64,000 nucleotides of DNA from Shinisaurus crocodilurus. Taxonomy: Eukaryota > Chordata > Lepidosauria > Squamata > Shinisauridae. The stretch spans positions 162,742,886 through 162,806,885 of the forward strand of contig CM037879.1 of NCBI GenBank assembly GCA_021292165.1, read 5' to 3'. The notes below the pieces were generated by a model. It did no database searches and had not been told where the DNA came from. It saw nothing but the letters and a program-made list of their open reading frames with translations. Made by a program: the position numbers and the translations under genes. Below, piece by piece: positions 1-9,689 of the stretch (the stretch's first letter is position 1; the number at the start of each line of letters is the position of its first letter).

Positions 1-450
1 AACTAAACGTGCTTAACACATTTTAAACACTTTATGTCTTGGACTGCAAACACTGCATTAGGTAAAAGTTTGCATTGGGCATGCTTTTGCACAATTAATG
101 TGATTTTTGCTATTGCATGCATGCTGATAATTTGTCAAACCTTGGCTCATACTCCGTTAGTTTGAGAGCAACACATGCAGTTCTCAGGTCAACTGTTAGG
201 GCTTTACATCCAAGCCTCTGTGCATCATTCTTCAAAATATTTTAAATGTGATAACAATGTAGAAAAGAATTCTGTAACAGGAATTCTAGAATAAAATCAT
301 TCTGTTCCACACTGTGAGAAAGAACAAGATCATTAGTGTTTTGCAGAAGGGGACGGTCTTTTCGCAATCTGGTGACCAATGGCTCGAGCGCCCACAGAGA
401 GCTCCCTGTGTGCCAGCTGTGGCACCCGTGCCATAGGTTCGCCATCACTG
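1..450. mobile_element. hAT-type non-autonomous DNA transposon, truncated by the window edge
   Basis: This stretch is closely similar, base for base over most of its length, to the second half of the complete element at 16927-17844. It ends in the same terminal inverted repeat, AGGTTCGCCATCACTG, at 435-450. The next 8 bases, CTCTATGG, should be the target-site duplication, whose partner lies left of the window. Retroviral integrase sequence starts just after the end, so the element probably inserted into the retrovirus. Short open frames inside it are not genes. Confidence 0.8.
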
Positions 451-458
451 CTCTATGG

Positions 459-1190
459 CATCATTCAGACGGCCGCCTAATGATGCCCAGAGTTCTTTTC
501 CCTAAATTACTCACATGCTCCATAGACTTGTCGCATGTGAGCAAAGGGGGGATCATTGAATTGTTTAACAAAGATTTGTTTAGATTAAATTTTACATCTG
601 CAGCAACTCAGATGTGCCCAATGTGCGGTATGCCAAGCTCATAACAGTGGTAAGCCTGTAAAAACAAAAAACAAAAACAACAACAAAAAAACAACCAAAA
701 TGAGCATGCACCCCACACCCTGGGGACCTTTTGTAAATATACAAATTGATTTTATTGAAATGCCCAAGTGTTGTTCCTATCAATATGTTCTTGTAGTTAT
801 TTGTATGTATTCTAAATGGGTTGACGCATACCCTTGCGTGAAGGCTGACACCACAACAGTAAGCAAAAAAAAATGCTAAAATAATTGATCCCCAGATTCA
901 GAATACCTTGCTCCATAAACAGTGACAAGAGATCACATTTTACTAGACAGGTGGTAAGAGAAGTGTGCAAGACATTACAAGTCCAGCAACATTTCCATTG
1001 CCTGTATCATCCACTATCTCCGGGAGCTATAGAAAGACATAATAGAATACTGAAAAGCAAACTGGCTAGAATATGTGCAGAGACAAGACTAAAATGGCTA
1101 GATGCACTGCCCATAGCCTTCATGAGTATGAGATCCACAGCAAATCAAGTAACAAAACTTGTCCCCTCATGAGATATTAATGAGACACCA
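459..1190 (+). pseudogene. Endogenous retrovirus pol remnant: integrase domain, frameshifted
   Basis: The sequence reads as a decayed retroviral integrase. A zinc-binding N-terminal part (His near 531, Cys-x2-Cys near 615-626) is followed by the catalytic core. The first catalytic Asp is near 748, the second at 924-926 and the Glu at 1032-1034, with exactly 35 residues between the last two as in D,D(35)E integrases. The frame changes between 640 and 885, and an A-rich run at 866-875 lies at one break. The frame then decays after 1170. Overall flavour is gammaretrovirus-like, which is inference. This copy cannot encode a working enzyme. Confidence 0.85.
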
Positions 1191-2795
1191 ATCTAGGCCT
1201 AGCCAGACATATACACCTGCTTGATGATACAATTCAAAATTACTGCAAAGCCCTAATGAGATGTGTGAAGACTTTTCATTCACAGATAGAGCTCAGCACC
1301 AGCCCAGCACTGAAAGACACTATTGAACCAAGTGACTAGATTCATATTAAGATACATCAAAGAAGATCATCTGCTGGATCCAAAGTGGAAAAGCACCATA
1401 CCAGGTACTTTAAAGCTGTAAAATGCCAAAGACTCCAGACGTAAATCCAAGCCTCCCAACATCTCTACCCGCGATGAGAATGAAGACACAATAACGCCTC
1501 CACCAATTCAAAGTGAAATGTGCTAATAACCTCTTCCCCTGAAACAAAAGAATTTGTGCCAAGACATCAATATTATCTCAGACCTCAGACGAGACGACCA
1601 TCAAAGACAACACCCAGAAGATCAGACGAGAAGAACTGATGTCATCATTTTAGAAGAACACCACCTCAGCCTGAGCCAAGAGCCTTACTTATCAGCCCTT
1701 TAGTACATCAAAGTCAGAACAAGAAGAAACACCTGTAGTTGTGCTCTTGTTAGTGACTGGTGGTTCTTTTGCCTTAATTGATATATATATTAATATTTGA
1801 AACAATATGGCTAAATGGAGTATGGTTATATTCTTAGAGCTCATAGTCCTCATCCAATCTGCCTTCCAGGAAAATACTTACATTCAGCTTTCTTTAAAGT
1901 TTGGACAAAGATTTAATGCTACCAACTGCTAAAGGTATGTAGCCACATGCCAGTACATTCCCAGAGAAGAGTTCCCATGTGGCCAGTGCCCATTACACTA
2001 GTAAACTTGACCTTCACCAACAGACCCTTGTACTCTAAAGAGTCCAGTTGTTGCAAGTTGTTCCTACATTAGAGAAATGGTGTTTTACATGCAACAAAAC
2101 ACAAAATCAGCCCTCCACATTTGTAGGACAAAGTCAATGTAAGCATTATTTCACCCCTCACAGAAATTAGAGAAATAACCACACTGCCAAACCCATATTC
2201 TGCACCAATTATAGAAATTAGTTCTCCCAAAGTAATCAAACTATAGGAAATTCTCTTAAATGTAGTACCTAGAAGAGTTTTAATAATAAACTAAATTGTG
2301 AGACTGTACCCTTACAGAGAAAAGGCAGTGTTTTCGCAATGCCACAATGCAAAATAGTACTGCCAAAGATGACATTAGACATGGTGTTTGCCTCAAAAGG
2401 TAGAATATGCGCCTTGATTAGTCAAGAGTGTTGTGTGTTTATTCCTGATAATTACAATCAGAAAAGATACTTAAATTGCTTTTGTTGCCCCTGACAAAAG
2501 CCTAGAAATATGGTCTTGGCTAACAAGCTAGATACCAAACCTAAGAAGTTAGAGTAGAGCAATTGTTCATAGATTAATAACCCTATTGCTTGAATTTGTT
2601 GAGTTTTATATATTATTGTTGTTAAGCAAGTGTTGTTTTACTACATGCAGCAGAAGCAAAAGCTCTGTATTGGCTCAGAAAAAAATTGATGCTTGAAAAG
2701 ATTGATCAAGAGAGAGAAAAGGTAAAAGAAGCTTTAGATGCTGAATGTAACAGTTACAAGTGTTAGTTGTGCTATAAAAGCACAAAATGGGGGAA
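1191..2795 (+). pseudogene. Endogenous retrovirus env remnant and flanking decayed sequence
   Basis: Between integrase and the 3' LTR the reading frames are heavily broken. A start-like ATG at 1807 is followed by a hydrophobic, signal-peptide-like run. Cys-rich surface-subunit-like patches follow around 1930-2000 and 2080-2150. A Cys-x6-Cys-Cys motif at about 2408-2434 is the hallmark of transmembrane subunits in gamma-type envelopes. Many stops occur throughout, so no envelope protein can be made. A polypurine tract (AAAATGGGGGAA, 2784-2795) closes the internal region. Confidence 0.7.
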
Positions 2796-3305
2796 TGTAG
2801 AAGTAAAATTTGTCCAGGCTTTAGTTTAAACAGAAAGGCCTGGAAGTCAGACCTTTCCTTCTACCTTACAGAAACATGTCCTGACATGTCAAAAGTCAGA
2901 CCCTTTCCTTGACCTTCTGTAGAACAACCCTGGGGGCAAATCACCCATCTATTGATTTGCCTAACCCTCTTTCCTGCTTATGCTAAAAGTACTGTGAGCC
3001 ATTATCACTTTGGGATTATCACCTTGGGAAAGACTACTGATTAGCATAATGGCTAGAAAATGGGCAATACCTGTTCTTTTGTTTTGTTTAAATGTCTCCT
3101 TTTGAATTGTCTCTCTGTTTCCTGTACTGACTCAGTTGTCACCTGACCTCTACATGATATTATTCAGTATAAATGGAAGTGTCTCCCTTGTGTTCTTGTT
3201 GGCATTCCTGACTGTGCTCAGATGCCATCTGTGAATTCACTAATAAACTTTCCTCTCTAAGAACCTCTTAAAAACACGACGCAGTAGATCAATTTTTCCA
3301 CAACA
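2796..3305 (+). repeat. 3' long terminal repeat of the endogenous retrovirus
   Basis: The LTR begins with TGT directly after the polypurine tract and ends in ACA near 3305. It contains a TATA box (TATAAA, 3168-3173) and a polyadenylation signal (AATAAA, 3242-3247), in the order and spacing expected for U3-R-U5. The matching 5' LTR is not in the window, so both ends of the provirus cannot be compared for age. Confidence 0.75.
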
Positions 3306-4057
3306 CCTATGGTCACTTTGCGTGCGTCCCGTGCGCAGCCGGCCCGCAGGGGCGCCCCCCGGTCGGCTTTTGCAAGACACAGGAACCGCGGGGGACCCGC
3401 GGGGGCCCAGAGGAACAATTGTTAGTGCTCCACTTCCAGGTTTGACTGCAGGAGAATCCCTCGTTAAAAAGAAGCATACTTTTGTGTAATGTCTGGACAA
3501 ACATTAAGGGAACACTTACTCTTTTAGTTGGGAAGGGCACCCTGCAAGCAGGTCTGTTCATGCGTCAGGGTACTTATTCATGAGCAAATCCATGGATGCA
3601 TAGAGATTCTAGCTACTCAAAATCAATACCTTTCCAGGAAGTTGATTTCACCTGCTAGATAGCTGCAACAGATCAGCCGATGCTCTCCATACCTGCAGAT
3701 CTGGCTAGAGTCCTTCTAAGTTGCCACATTTGCTGCAGCTCATTAACAGCAGACCCTCTGGCTTCTAAGAAATCCAGCCTAAGGTAAGTAGGAACCTTTG
3801 GCAGTTTTGTTCCTGAGAAACAGCCAGTTCCGCACAGCCGATGTTTATCCATTTGTACTTGGCATGGGCCTCAATTATGTGATTAATCCATCCCTTTTCT
3901 GTAGCAGATTTGGGTATCTTAAACATTAATGCTGTACTCACAGCAACTTTTTTGTCAGTTCAGCCCATGGTGCAACTGTTATTCTTAAAGGCCTGCAACT
4001 ACATGGGGGGAGGGGGGGGACACAGCATTGGTCCTTAACATGAAATAAACACTTTAA
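3306..4057. other. Unassigned intergenic sequence
   Basis: No gene was recognised. A GC- and CpG-rich patch of about 100 bp lies at 3315-3415, directly beside the retroviral LTR. The rest is ordinary AT-richer sequence, with a G-run at 4003-4019. Short open frames here resemble nothing I know. Confidence 0.5.
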
Positions 4058-4420
4058 CCCGGTTCGCACGATCATGGCAGAGGAAGTAAGGGACTGTGGT
4101 TTATTCCCCCCACCATGTGTTCCAGTTGCATGTGGGGTCCCCCCATAATTACCCTCATCAGCAGTTTACTGTGCCATGCAAACCTGGTGAGGGTGGTGAG
4201 TTGCCATGATTAACTGGTCACCCAGAACCTACTGGCTATTTCAGAGTTCTGGGGTAACTTGTTAACCATAGCAACAAGCCCCCTCACTGAGTTTGCGCGA
4301 CACAGCAAGCCTCCCCAGTGAGGGTAATTATGGAAAAACCCCAGCACATGACCAGCATGCGTGGTGGTGGAAATAAGCCATCGTGTCTTATTTCCCAGCC
4401 ACGATCATGCAAACTGGGCT
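4058..4420. repeat. Foldback (palindrome-rich) repeat, copy 1
   Basis: The ends are imperfect inverted repeats: CCCGGTTCGCACGATCATGG at the left and CCACGATCATGCAAACTGGG at the right. Internal stretches such as GTGAGGGT / ACCCTC also pair. The same edge phrase (GGTTCGCAC...) and internal AACC/GGTT palindromes recur at 18.2, 35.1, 44.8, 50.5, 52.6 and 53.4 kb. Confidence 0.6.
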
Positions 4421-4443
4421 ATACTCTGACACCAGGCTTCTGT

Positions 4444-4559
4444 GTTCAAGTTAAGGACCCACATGATTGGCCTCACCCACATGGATGTGGACCTTTAAAC
4501 ACTGCACATGGATGTAATGTTTAAAGATCCACACAACAATGTGGGTCCTTAACTTGAAC
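4444..4559. repeat. Short perfect inverted repeat (hairpin)
   Basis: A 20-base arm, GTTCAAGTTAAGGACCCACA, at 4444-4463 is exactly complementary to 4540-4559. The roughly 75-base loop contains smaller palindromes (CACATGGATGTGG and TTTAAA-centred pairs). This looks like a MITE core. Confidence 0.7.
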
Positions 4560-4639
4560 TCAGCATCCCACTGAGTTCATTTGCATGGCTGGGTGTATGT
4601 GGGGATACTCAATGCTGTGGGATAAACCCACAGAACATT

Positions 4640-5109
4640 TGTACCTCGCTCTTCAGCCTGGCAAGGAAGGCTCCCAGGGTGGCTTAAAAAGGCCAGTAAT
4701 AAGGCAGCCCCTGCGGACATCATGTGGAACATAGGACACAGACAGCACCAAAGGAAGGGAACAGGAGGACAAGCCCCCCACCCCTATCAGGTTTTCCTTC
4801 CACTTGCCCTCCAGTATTCCCCCCCCCCCAAGAAATCTAATGTGTGAGACAGGGTTCCCTCCACCCCCCAAATGCCCTTTGCCCTGTCTGTGCTGCTCCA
4901 GTACATCTTTTTTCTGCCACTGCCATTGCACTTTGGACTGGTAGAAACCTGCTATGTGTGAACATCCTATATGCTGTGAAAAGTCACAAGTATAGGCCAG
5001 GGTGCCTTCAACTGATCAGAGCTGCACTGTCTGGAAACTGCTTTTCTGTGGGTTTAAATAAATATTGCACAGCACACGATTGTTCTTTAATAACGTCGCA
5101 CCGCACAAC
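4640..5109. other. Intergenic sequence with a LINE/SINE tail fragment
   Basis: A short stretch at about 4650-4690 (GGCTCCCAGGGTGGCTT) is the reverse complement of the L2-like 3' tail seen elsewhere in the window. A C-run lies at 4821-4829. No gene is recognised. The 197-codon open frame starting at 4844 crosses into the CpG-rich island and has no recognisable domain. Confidence 0.45.
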
Positions 5110-5700
5110 GAACCCAGAATTGGAGCCTTATTCAATGGTTTCACCGGCGAAGTACACCAGCTTTTCCAACATCATATTCTCGGCGGGAAAAGAAAAGAAA
5201 AACGGGTGCGAGCAAAGCCAGAAAGGAACAAAGGAAGCGCCCGTTCATTCCCTTTGCCGAGGAAAGAGCGAGGGTAAACTCCACTCACACAACCGCCCCA
5301 TTTCATTGCCAGCTGTAGAAATGTTTTTGCTTGGTTCTGTGCGTGTTGCTGAGTCGCAACCGGGCTCTCTGCGCCTACTACCCCCGCCGCGCCTCCGCCT
5401 TCACCTACCGAGGCTGGCTCTGCAAACCTTCGACTAGCGACGCTTGTCCAGCCCCGCTTGGCGGGGCGCCGACGAGGAAGAAGGGCGGGAAGAGGGACGG
5501 ACTCCTAACTTCCTCTCTCCGTAAGGGCGTCGCTCCAGTTGGAGAAAAGGGCAGGGGGACGGGGCGACGGAACCGCTGCTGTGAGCGTGTGACTTGAGGG
5601 CCTGTTTACCCCCGGCAGTTTGGGCGTTTAGGAGCCACCCCGACCCCTTTGGAAGCCTAGTTTGAGGACAAGACCTCACCTTCGTTGGCTCAAGGGAAGC
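5110..5700. promoter_or_regulatory. CpG-rich island, possible promoter of an unidentified gene
   Basis: CpG dinucleotides are frequent here (for example 5398-5480 and 5555-5630), in contrast to the CpG-poor surroundings, and no repeat explains it. Such islands usually mark promoters. The gene beyond CKAP2 in human is SUGT1, so a leftward SUGT1 5' end is a reasonable guess, but I see no SUGT1 coding start on the minus strand (no minus-strand ATG between about 5310 and 5720). Gene and direction are therefore undecided. Confidence 0.45.
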
Positions 5701-6130
5701 CCTTTGCTGGCCGACTCGTGTTCTCTTATATAGTAGAAATGTGTGTATGTGTGCAGTTACTAGAAATCCGGGAAAGGGAGGTCAAGGGGCACGAATAGAA
5801 ATGGGGCGGGATTGTATATCCAGAAAAGGTCCTTTAGGAAATGACAATGTCACGCCTACATTTAGTAGGTGATGCTTTGCGGGAAAATTCTTCACTTGTT
5901 ACTGTCAGGCAGCTGTTAAAAGAACAGGAGCCTTTCCAGAAAAACAAGTTAGCAACTCTGCTGCATTGCTGATCTGATGCAGATAAAGGATGTAATCTAT
6001 AGCATAGCACCCTACATGTGTGTGGCTCTCTCTGGACTCATAAAACTGCTTCATATTGTTGTGAGGCCATTGGTACATCAGCCCTGATATTGTCTACTTT
6101 TTCTCTCCCCTCTACCTAACTACTGTATGC
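5701..6130. other. Unassigned intergenic sequence
   Basis: This stretch flanks the CpG-rich island and lies before an LTR-like piece. No exon, RNA gene or recognised repeat was found. Confidence 0.4.
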
Positions 6131-6500
6131 TGTGGTAAGGGCGCAAGTAGCCCTGGGTTCAAGTCTAGCTGATTAGGTCAGTCCATCAACCAAATGCAGG
6201 TAAAGTTTAAGAACAAAGCTTTATTCAGTCAGATAATGCAGCTGCATGTCCCAGCTCCAAGCAAAAATGGAGTGAGCCCCGAACATGCACAAGCGTACTA
6301 CTTTTATGGAATGCAGGCTTTGTAAGTCACACATGCACAGATGCTGCCAAAATCTTAGAATAGAGCGAACGCCTTTCAGCTCTACACCACACATGCGCAG
6401 TGTATATCAACCGTGCGAAGATAAAATTCCAGTCCTTTGTAAGCGGACATGCGCACTATGTCCCTGAGTAGTGGACACATTTCTGCCTACTCATCATCTG
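6131..6500 (-). repeat. LTR-like sequence, minus orientation, right end uncertain
   Basis: Read on the minus strand, a polyadenylation signal AATAAA (complement of 6219-6224) is followed by about 90 bases and the terminus CTTACCACA, complementary to TGTGGTAAG at 6131. This resembles R-U5 of an LTR. The upstream part holds four spaced copies of a CATGC(G/A)CA-like motif near 6284, 6331, 6391 and 6449. The other end is obscured by the neighbouring LINE. Confidence 0.4.
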
Positions 6501-6589
6501 AACTACCTACTTGTTCTGTAGTTTATTGCGTAGGGCGAAAACAGCATCCCTATCTAAGCTTATCAGTGTTTCAAGACGCTCAAGTTCTA

Positions 6590-9505
6590 TAGCTTATCAG
6601 TGTTTCACTGATGCTTCACAGAGACCTGGCTGGGAGATGACAGTGGCCCGACATGGGCCCAGGCCCTCCCAGCTGGGTACTGTGTTAGTGAGCAGGTGAG
6701 GGAAAGTGGGCGGGGGGGTGGAGTAGCTGTGGTTTATAAAGATAATCTTAACCTGACCAGACTTCCTGTTCGGGAATTGAATCACATTGAGTGTGTATAC
6801 CTGAGTCTGAAGACCAAGGATAGACTAGGGATTCTGTTGGTGTACCGGCCACCCCGCTGCCTAACAGACTCCCTGGCCGAGCTCACGGAACTGGTCTCGG
6901 AGCTGGTGTTGGACTCGCCCAGGCTCTTGGTCCTGGGCGACTTCAACATCCCATTTGGGACCAGTTTGTCAGGTGCAGCTCGGGAGTTCATGGCATCCAT
7001 GACAAACATGGGCCTATCCCAATTGGTCTCTGGACCCACCCATTTAGCAGGTCACACCCTCGATGCTGTTTTCAGTTCTGAACAGACAGATCTGTGGGCA
7101 GAGGTCATCAATACCTCTGCATTGTCATGGACAGATCATTTTCTGGTTAGGGTTAGTATCGCAGCTACTATCCGCCCCTGCAGGGGTGGCGGACCTATTA
7201 AGATGGTCCGCCCTCGAAGGCTAATGGATCCTCTTGGATTCCAGAGAGCCTTGGAGGGGTCTATGGCTGGTACCGTCGACGAACCTGTTGAAGCCCTGGT
7301 TGACAGATGGAATCAAGATCTAACCAGGGCTATCGACATGATCGCCCCCAAACGTCCTCTCCGGCCCGCTTCTAATCGGGCACCCTGGTTTACAGAAGAT
7401 CCCAGGGAACTGAAGCGGAAAGGACGACTGGAGCGCCGATGGCGAAAAACTCGACTCATATCCAATAAGACACGTCATAGAGAGCATCTTCGCTCCTATG
7501 GGGTGGCAATACGTGCAGCGAAGAAAGTTTTCTTCTCTGCACGCATTGCGTCTGCGAATTCGCGTCCAGCAGAACTGTTCAGGGTGGTGAGGGGTCTAAT
7601 GCAGACACCTTCCCCCCTGAACCCGATTTTAGAGCTTACGGTTGCTCGCTGTGATGCCTTTAACAATCGTTTCACAGATAAAATCTCTCGGATAAGAGCC
7701 GACTTAGACGCCCTCATTGTAGCAGAAGCAGACAATGGAGTGTCCAGCAACTCCGCAAGTAGGATTACACTGGATCAGTTTCAGTTGGTGAGTACCGAGG
7801 ACGTGGACAAGCTGCTTGGCCGAGTGAAGAGGACTACCTGCCCTCTCGATCCCTGTCCTTCCTGGTTGGTTGTCCAAGGAGGAGATGCAGTTGGACTACA
7901 AGTACAGCGTATTGTTAATGCATCTCTCCAGGGAGGGAATTTTCCATCATGTTTGAAAGAAGCGGTGGTGCGGCCGCTTCTGAAAAAGCCCTCCCTGGAT
8001 CCCTTGGACCTTAACAATTATAGACCAGTGTCCAATCTTCCATTTTTGGGCAAGGTGATCGAGAGGGCGGTTGCCTTCCAACTCCAAGCAGTTTTGGATG
8101 ACACCGATTTTCTAGACCCATTTCAAACTGGCTTCAGAGCAGGATACGGAGTTGAGACTGCTATGGTCGCCTTAGTAGATGATCTGCGCCTGAGTACCGA
8201 CAGGGGGAGTGTGTCCCTTTTGGTGCTTCTGGACCTCTCAGCGGCTTTCGATACCATCGACCATGATATCCTTCTGGAACGCCTGAGGGGACTGGGAATC
8301 GGGGGCACTGTGCTTCAGTGGTTCCGGTCCTACCTCTCAGGTAGGTTCCAGATGGTGATGCTTGGGGATAGCTGCTCCTCCAAAAAGGAGCTGCTATGTG
8401 GCGTGCCACAAGGAGCTATTCTTTCCCCAATGCTATTTAATATCTACATGAAACCGCTGGGAGAGATCATCCGGAGGCATGGGGCGGGGTGCTATCAGTA
8501 TGCTGATGACACCCAAATATATTTCTCTATGCCTTCGTCAACAGCATCAGCTAAGGATAGTGTGTCTCCTCTGAATAAATGCCTGGAGGCAGTAATGGGC
8601 TGGATGAGGGAAAACAAACTGAAATTGAATCCAGACAAGACGGAGGTGCTTGCTGTCAAAGGCCACAACCTGGGTTTGGAGGTATGTCAACCAGTTCTGG
8701 ATAGGGTTACACTCCCCATGAAAGACTGTGTTTGCAGCTTAGGGGTGCTCCTGGATCCGTCGCTCCAAATGACATCCCAGATAGATGCGACGGCTAGGAG
8801 TGCCTATTATCAGCTTCGGCTGATACGCCAGCTGCGCCCCTTCCTAGAGTTGGAAGACCTAAAGACGGTAGTGCACGCACTGGTAACTTCGAGGCTCGAC
8901 TTCTGTAATGCGCTGTACATAGGGCTACCTTTATACCTAGTCCGGAAACTTCAATTAGTGCAAAATATGGCAGCCAGACTGGTTGCTGGTACACCTAGGG
9001 GTGCCCATATCACACCAGTTTTAAAAGCACTGCACTGGCTGCCAATCAGTTTCTGGGCGAAGTATAAAGTGTTGGTTATTACCTTTAAAGCCCTACATGG
9101 TTTGGGTCCAGGCTACCTACGGGATCGCCTTCTCCCGTACAATCCACCCCGCACACTTAGGTCCTCTGGGAAGAATCTGCTTCAGTCAGCCAAAACTAGG
9201 CTGACTAGCATTACCCAGAGGACCTTCTCTTCTGCTGCTCCCAGATTATGGAATGGCCTGCCGGAGGAGATACGTCAACTTGTCAGTCTTTTGGACTTTA
9301 AAAAAGCCATAAAGACTGAACTCTTCCGGCAGGCCTATCCGGCGGAATTTTAGGATGTTTTAAAGATGTTTTAAGGATGTTTTAACATGTTTAATAGTAT
9401 ATATTGTGTTGTTTTAGTTTAGGTATTTTATATTTTCTGTTGTTCCCCGCCTCAATCTAGATGGAGATGCGGGTAATAAATAAAATATTATTATTATTAT
9501 TATTC
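6590..9505 (+). mobile_element. LINE retrotransposon (CR1/L2 group), 5'-truncated, otherwise well preserved
   Basis: The element carries an endonuclease-reverse transcriptase frame (6696-9353), a short 3' UTR and a 3' end of ATT repeats (about 9488-9504). The 5' end is truncated inside the endonuclease region: similarity to its N-terminal part starts near 6600 in another frame. A possible target duplication is TTCAAGACGCT near 6570 against TTCAAGACACT near 9506. A shorter copy of the same 3' end lies at 40964-41205. Confidence 0.9.
6696..9353 (+). CDS. LINE ORF2-like protein: partial AP endonuclease plus reverse transcriptase
   Basis: This 885-codon frame has no internal stop. Residues about 1-150 match the C-terminal part of an APE-type endonuclease: the GDFN motif is at residues 81-84 and a TDH motif near residue 147. 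Residues about 430-690 form the reverse transcriptase, with the catalytic YADD box at residues 602-605 (8499-8510) and the typical PVSNLPFLGK, AFDTIDH and GVPQG boxes before it. The C-terminal region has the LDYCNAL/HWLPI-like block typical of CR1 and L2 elements. The enzyme would copy LINE RNA at a nicked target. Loss of the first endonuclease segment makes this copy non-autonomous, but the long open frame suggests a fairly recent insertion. It is not a host gene. Confidence 0.9.
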   Translation: MRESGRGGGVAVVYKDNLNLTRLPVRELNHIECVYLSLKTKDRLGILLVYRPPRCLTDSLAELTELVSELVLDSPRLLVLGDFNIPFGTSLSGAAREFMASMTNMGLSQLVSGPTHLAGHTLDAVFSSEQTDLWAEVINTSALSWTDHFLVRVSIAATIRPCRGGGPIKMVRPRRLMDPLGFQRALEGSMAGTVDEPVEALVDRWNQDLTRAIDMIAPKRPLRPASNRAPWFTEDPRELKRKGRLERRWRKTRLISNKTRHREHLRSYGVAIRAAKKVFFSARIASANSRPAELFRVVRGLMQTPSPLNPILELTVARCDAFNNRFTDKISRIRADLDALIVAEADNGVSSNSASRITLDQFQLVSTEDVDKLLGRVKRTTCPLDPCPSWLVVQGGDAVGLQVQRIVNASLQGGNFPSCLKEAVVRPLLKKPSLDPLDLNNYRPVSNLPFLGKVIERAVAFQLQAVLDDTDFLDPFQTGFRAGYGVETAMVALVDDLRLSTDRGSVSLLVLLDLSAAFDTIDHDILLERLRGLGIGGTVLQWFRSYLSGRFQMVMLGDSCSSKKELLCGVPQGAILSPMLFNIYMKPLGEIIRRHGAGCYQYADDTQIYFSMPSSTASAKDSVSPLNKCLEAVMGWMRENKLKLNPDKTEVLAVKGHNLGLEVCQPVLDRVTLPMKDCVCSLGVLLDPSLQMTSQIDATARSAYYQLRLIRQLRPFLELEDLKTVVHALVTSRLDFCNALYIGLPLYLVRKLQLVQNMAARLVAGTPRGAHITPVLKALHWLPISFWAKYKVLVITFKALHGLGPGYLRDRLLPYNPPRTLRSSGKNLLQSAKTRLTSITQRTFSSAAPRLWNGLPEEIRQLVSLLDFKKAIKTELFRQAYPAEF

Positions 9506-9689
9506 AAGACACTGTGAGTTAACCTTCCAGTTGCTGGGGCAGAAGGTGAAGTTCTTGGTGACTTTCCCCACAATGCATAGGAATCCTGGTCTGTCAACAG
9601 TATCACAGAAGCCTCCAGATCCTGTTTTCAATAAGGAAGGCTGGGTATTTATTTTTTAGAAGAAAATTGATTCCTATGATGTAATTCGG

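Noticed and set aside
4844..5437. 197-codon plus-strand open frame running into the CpG-rich island
   Set aside because: No recognisable domain, Ser/Arg/Leu-biased composition, and GC-rich sequence makes long chance frames likely.
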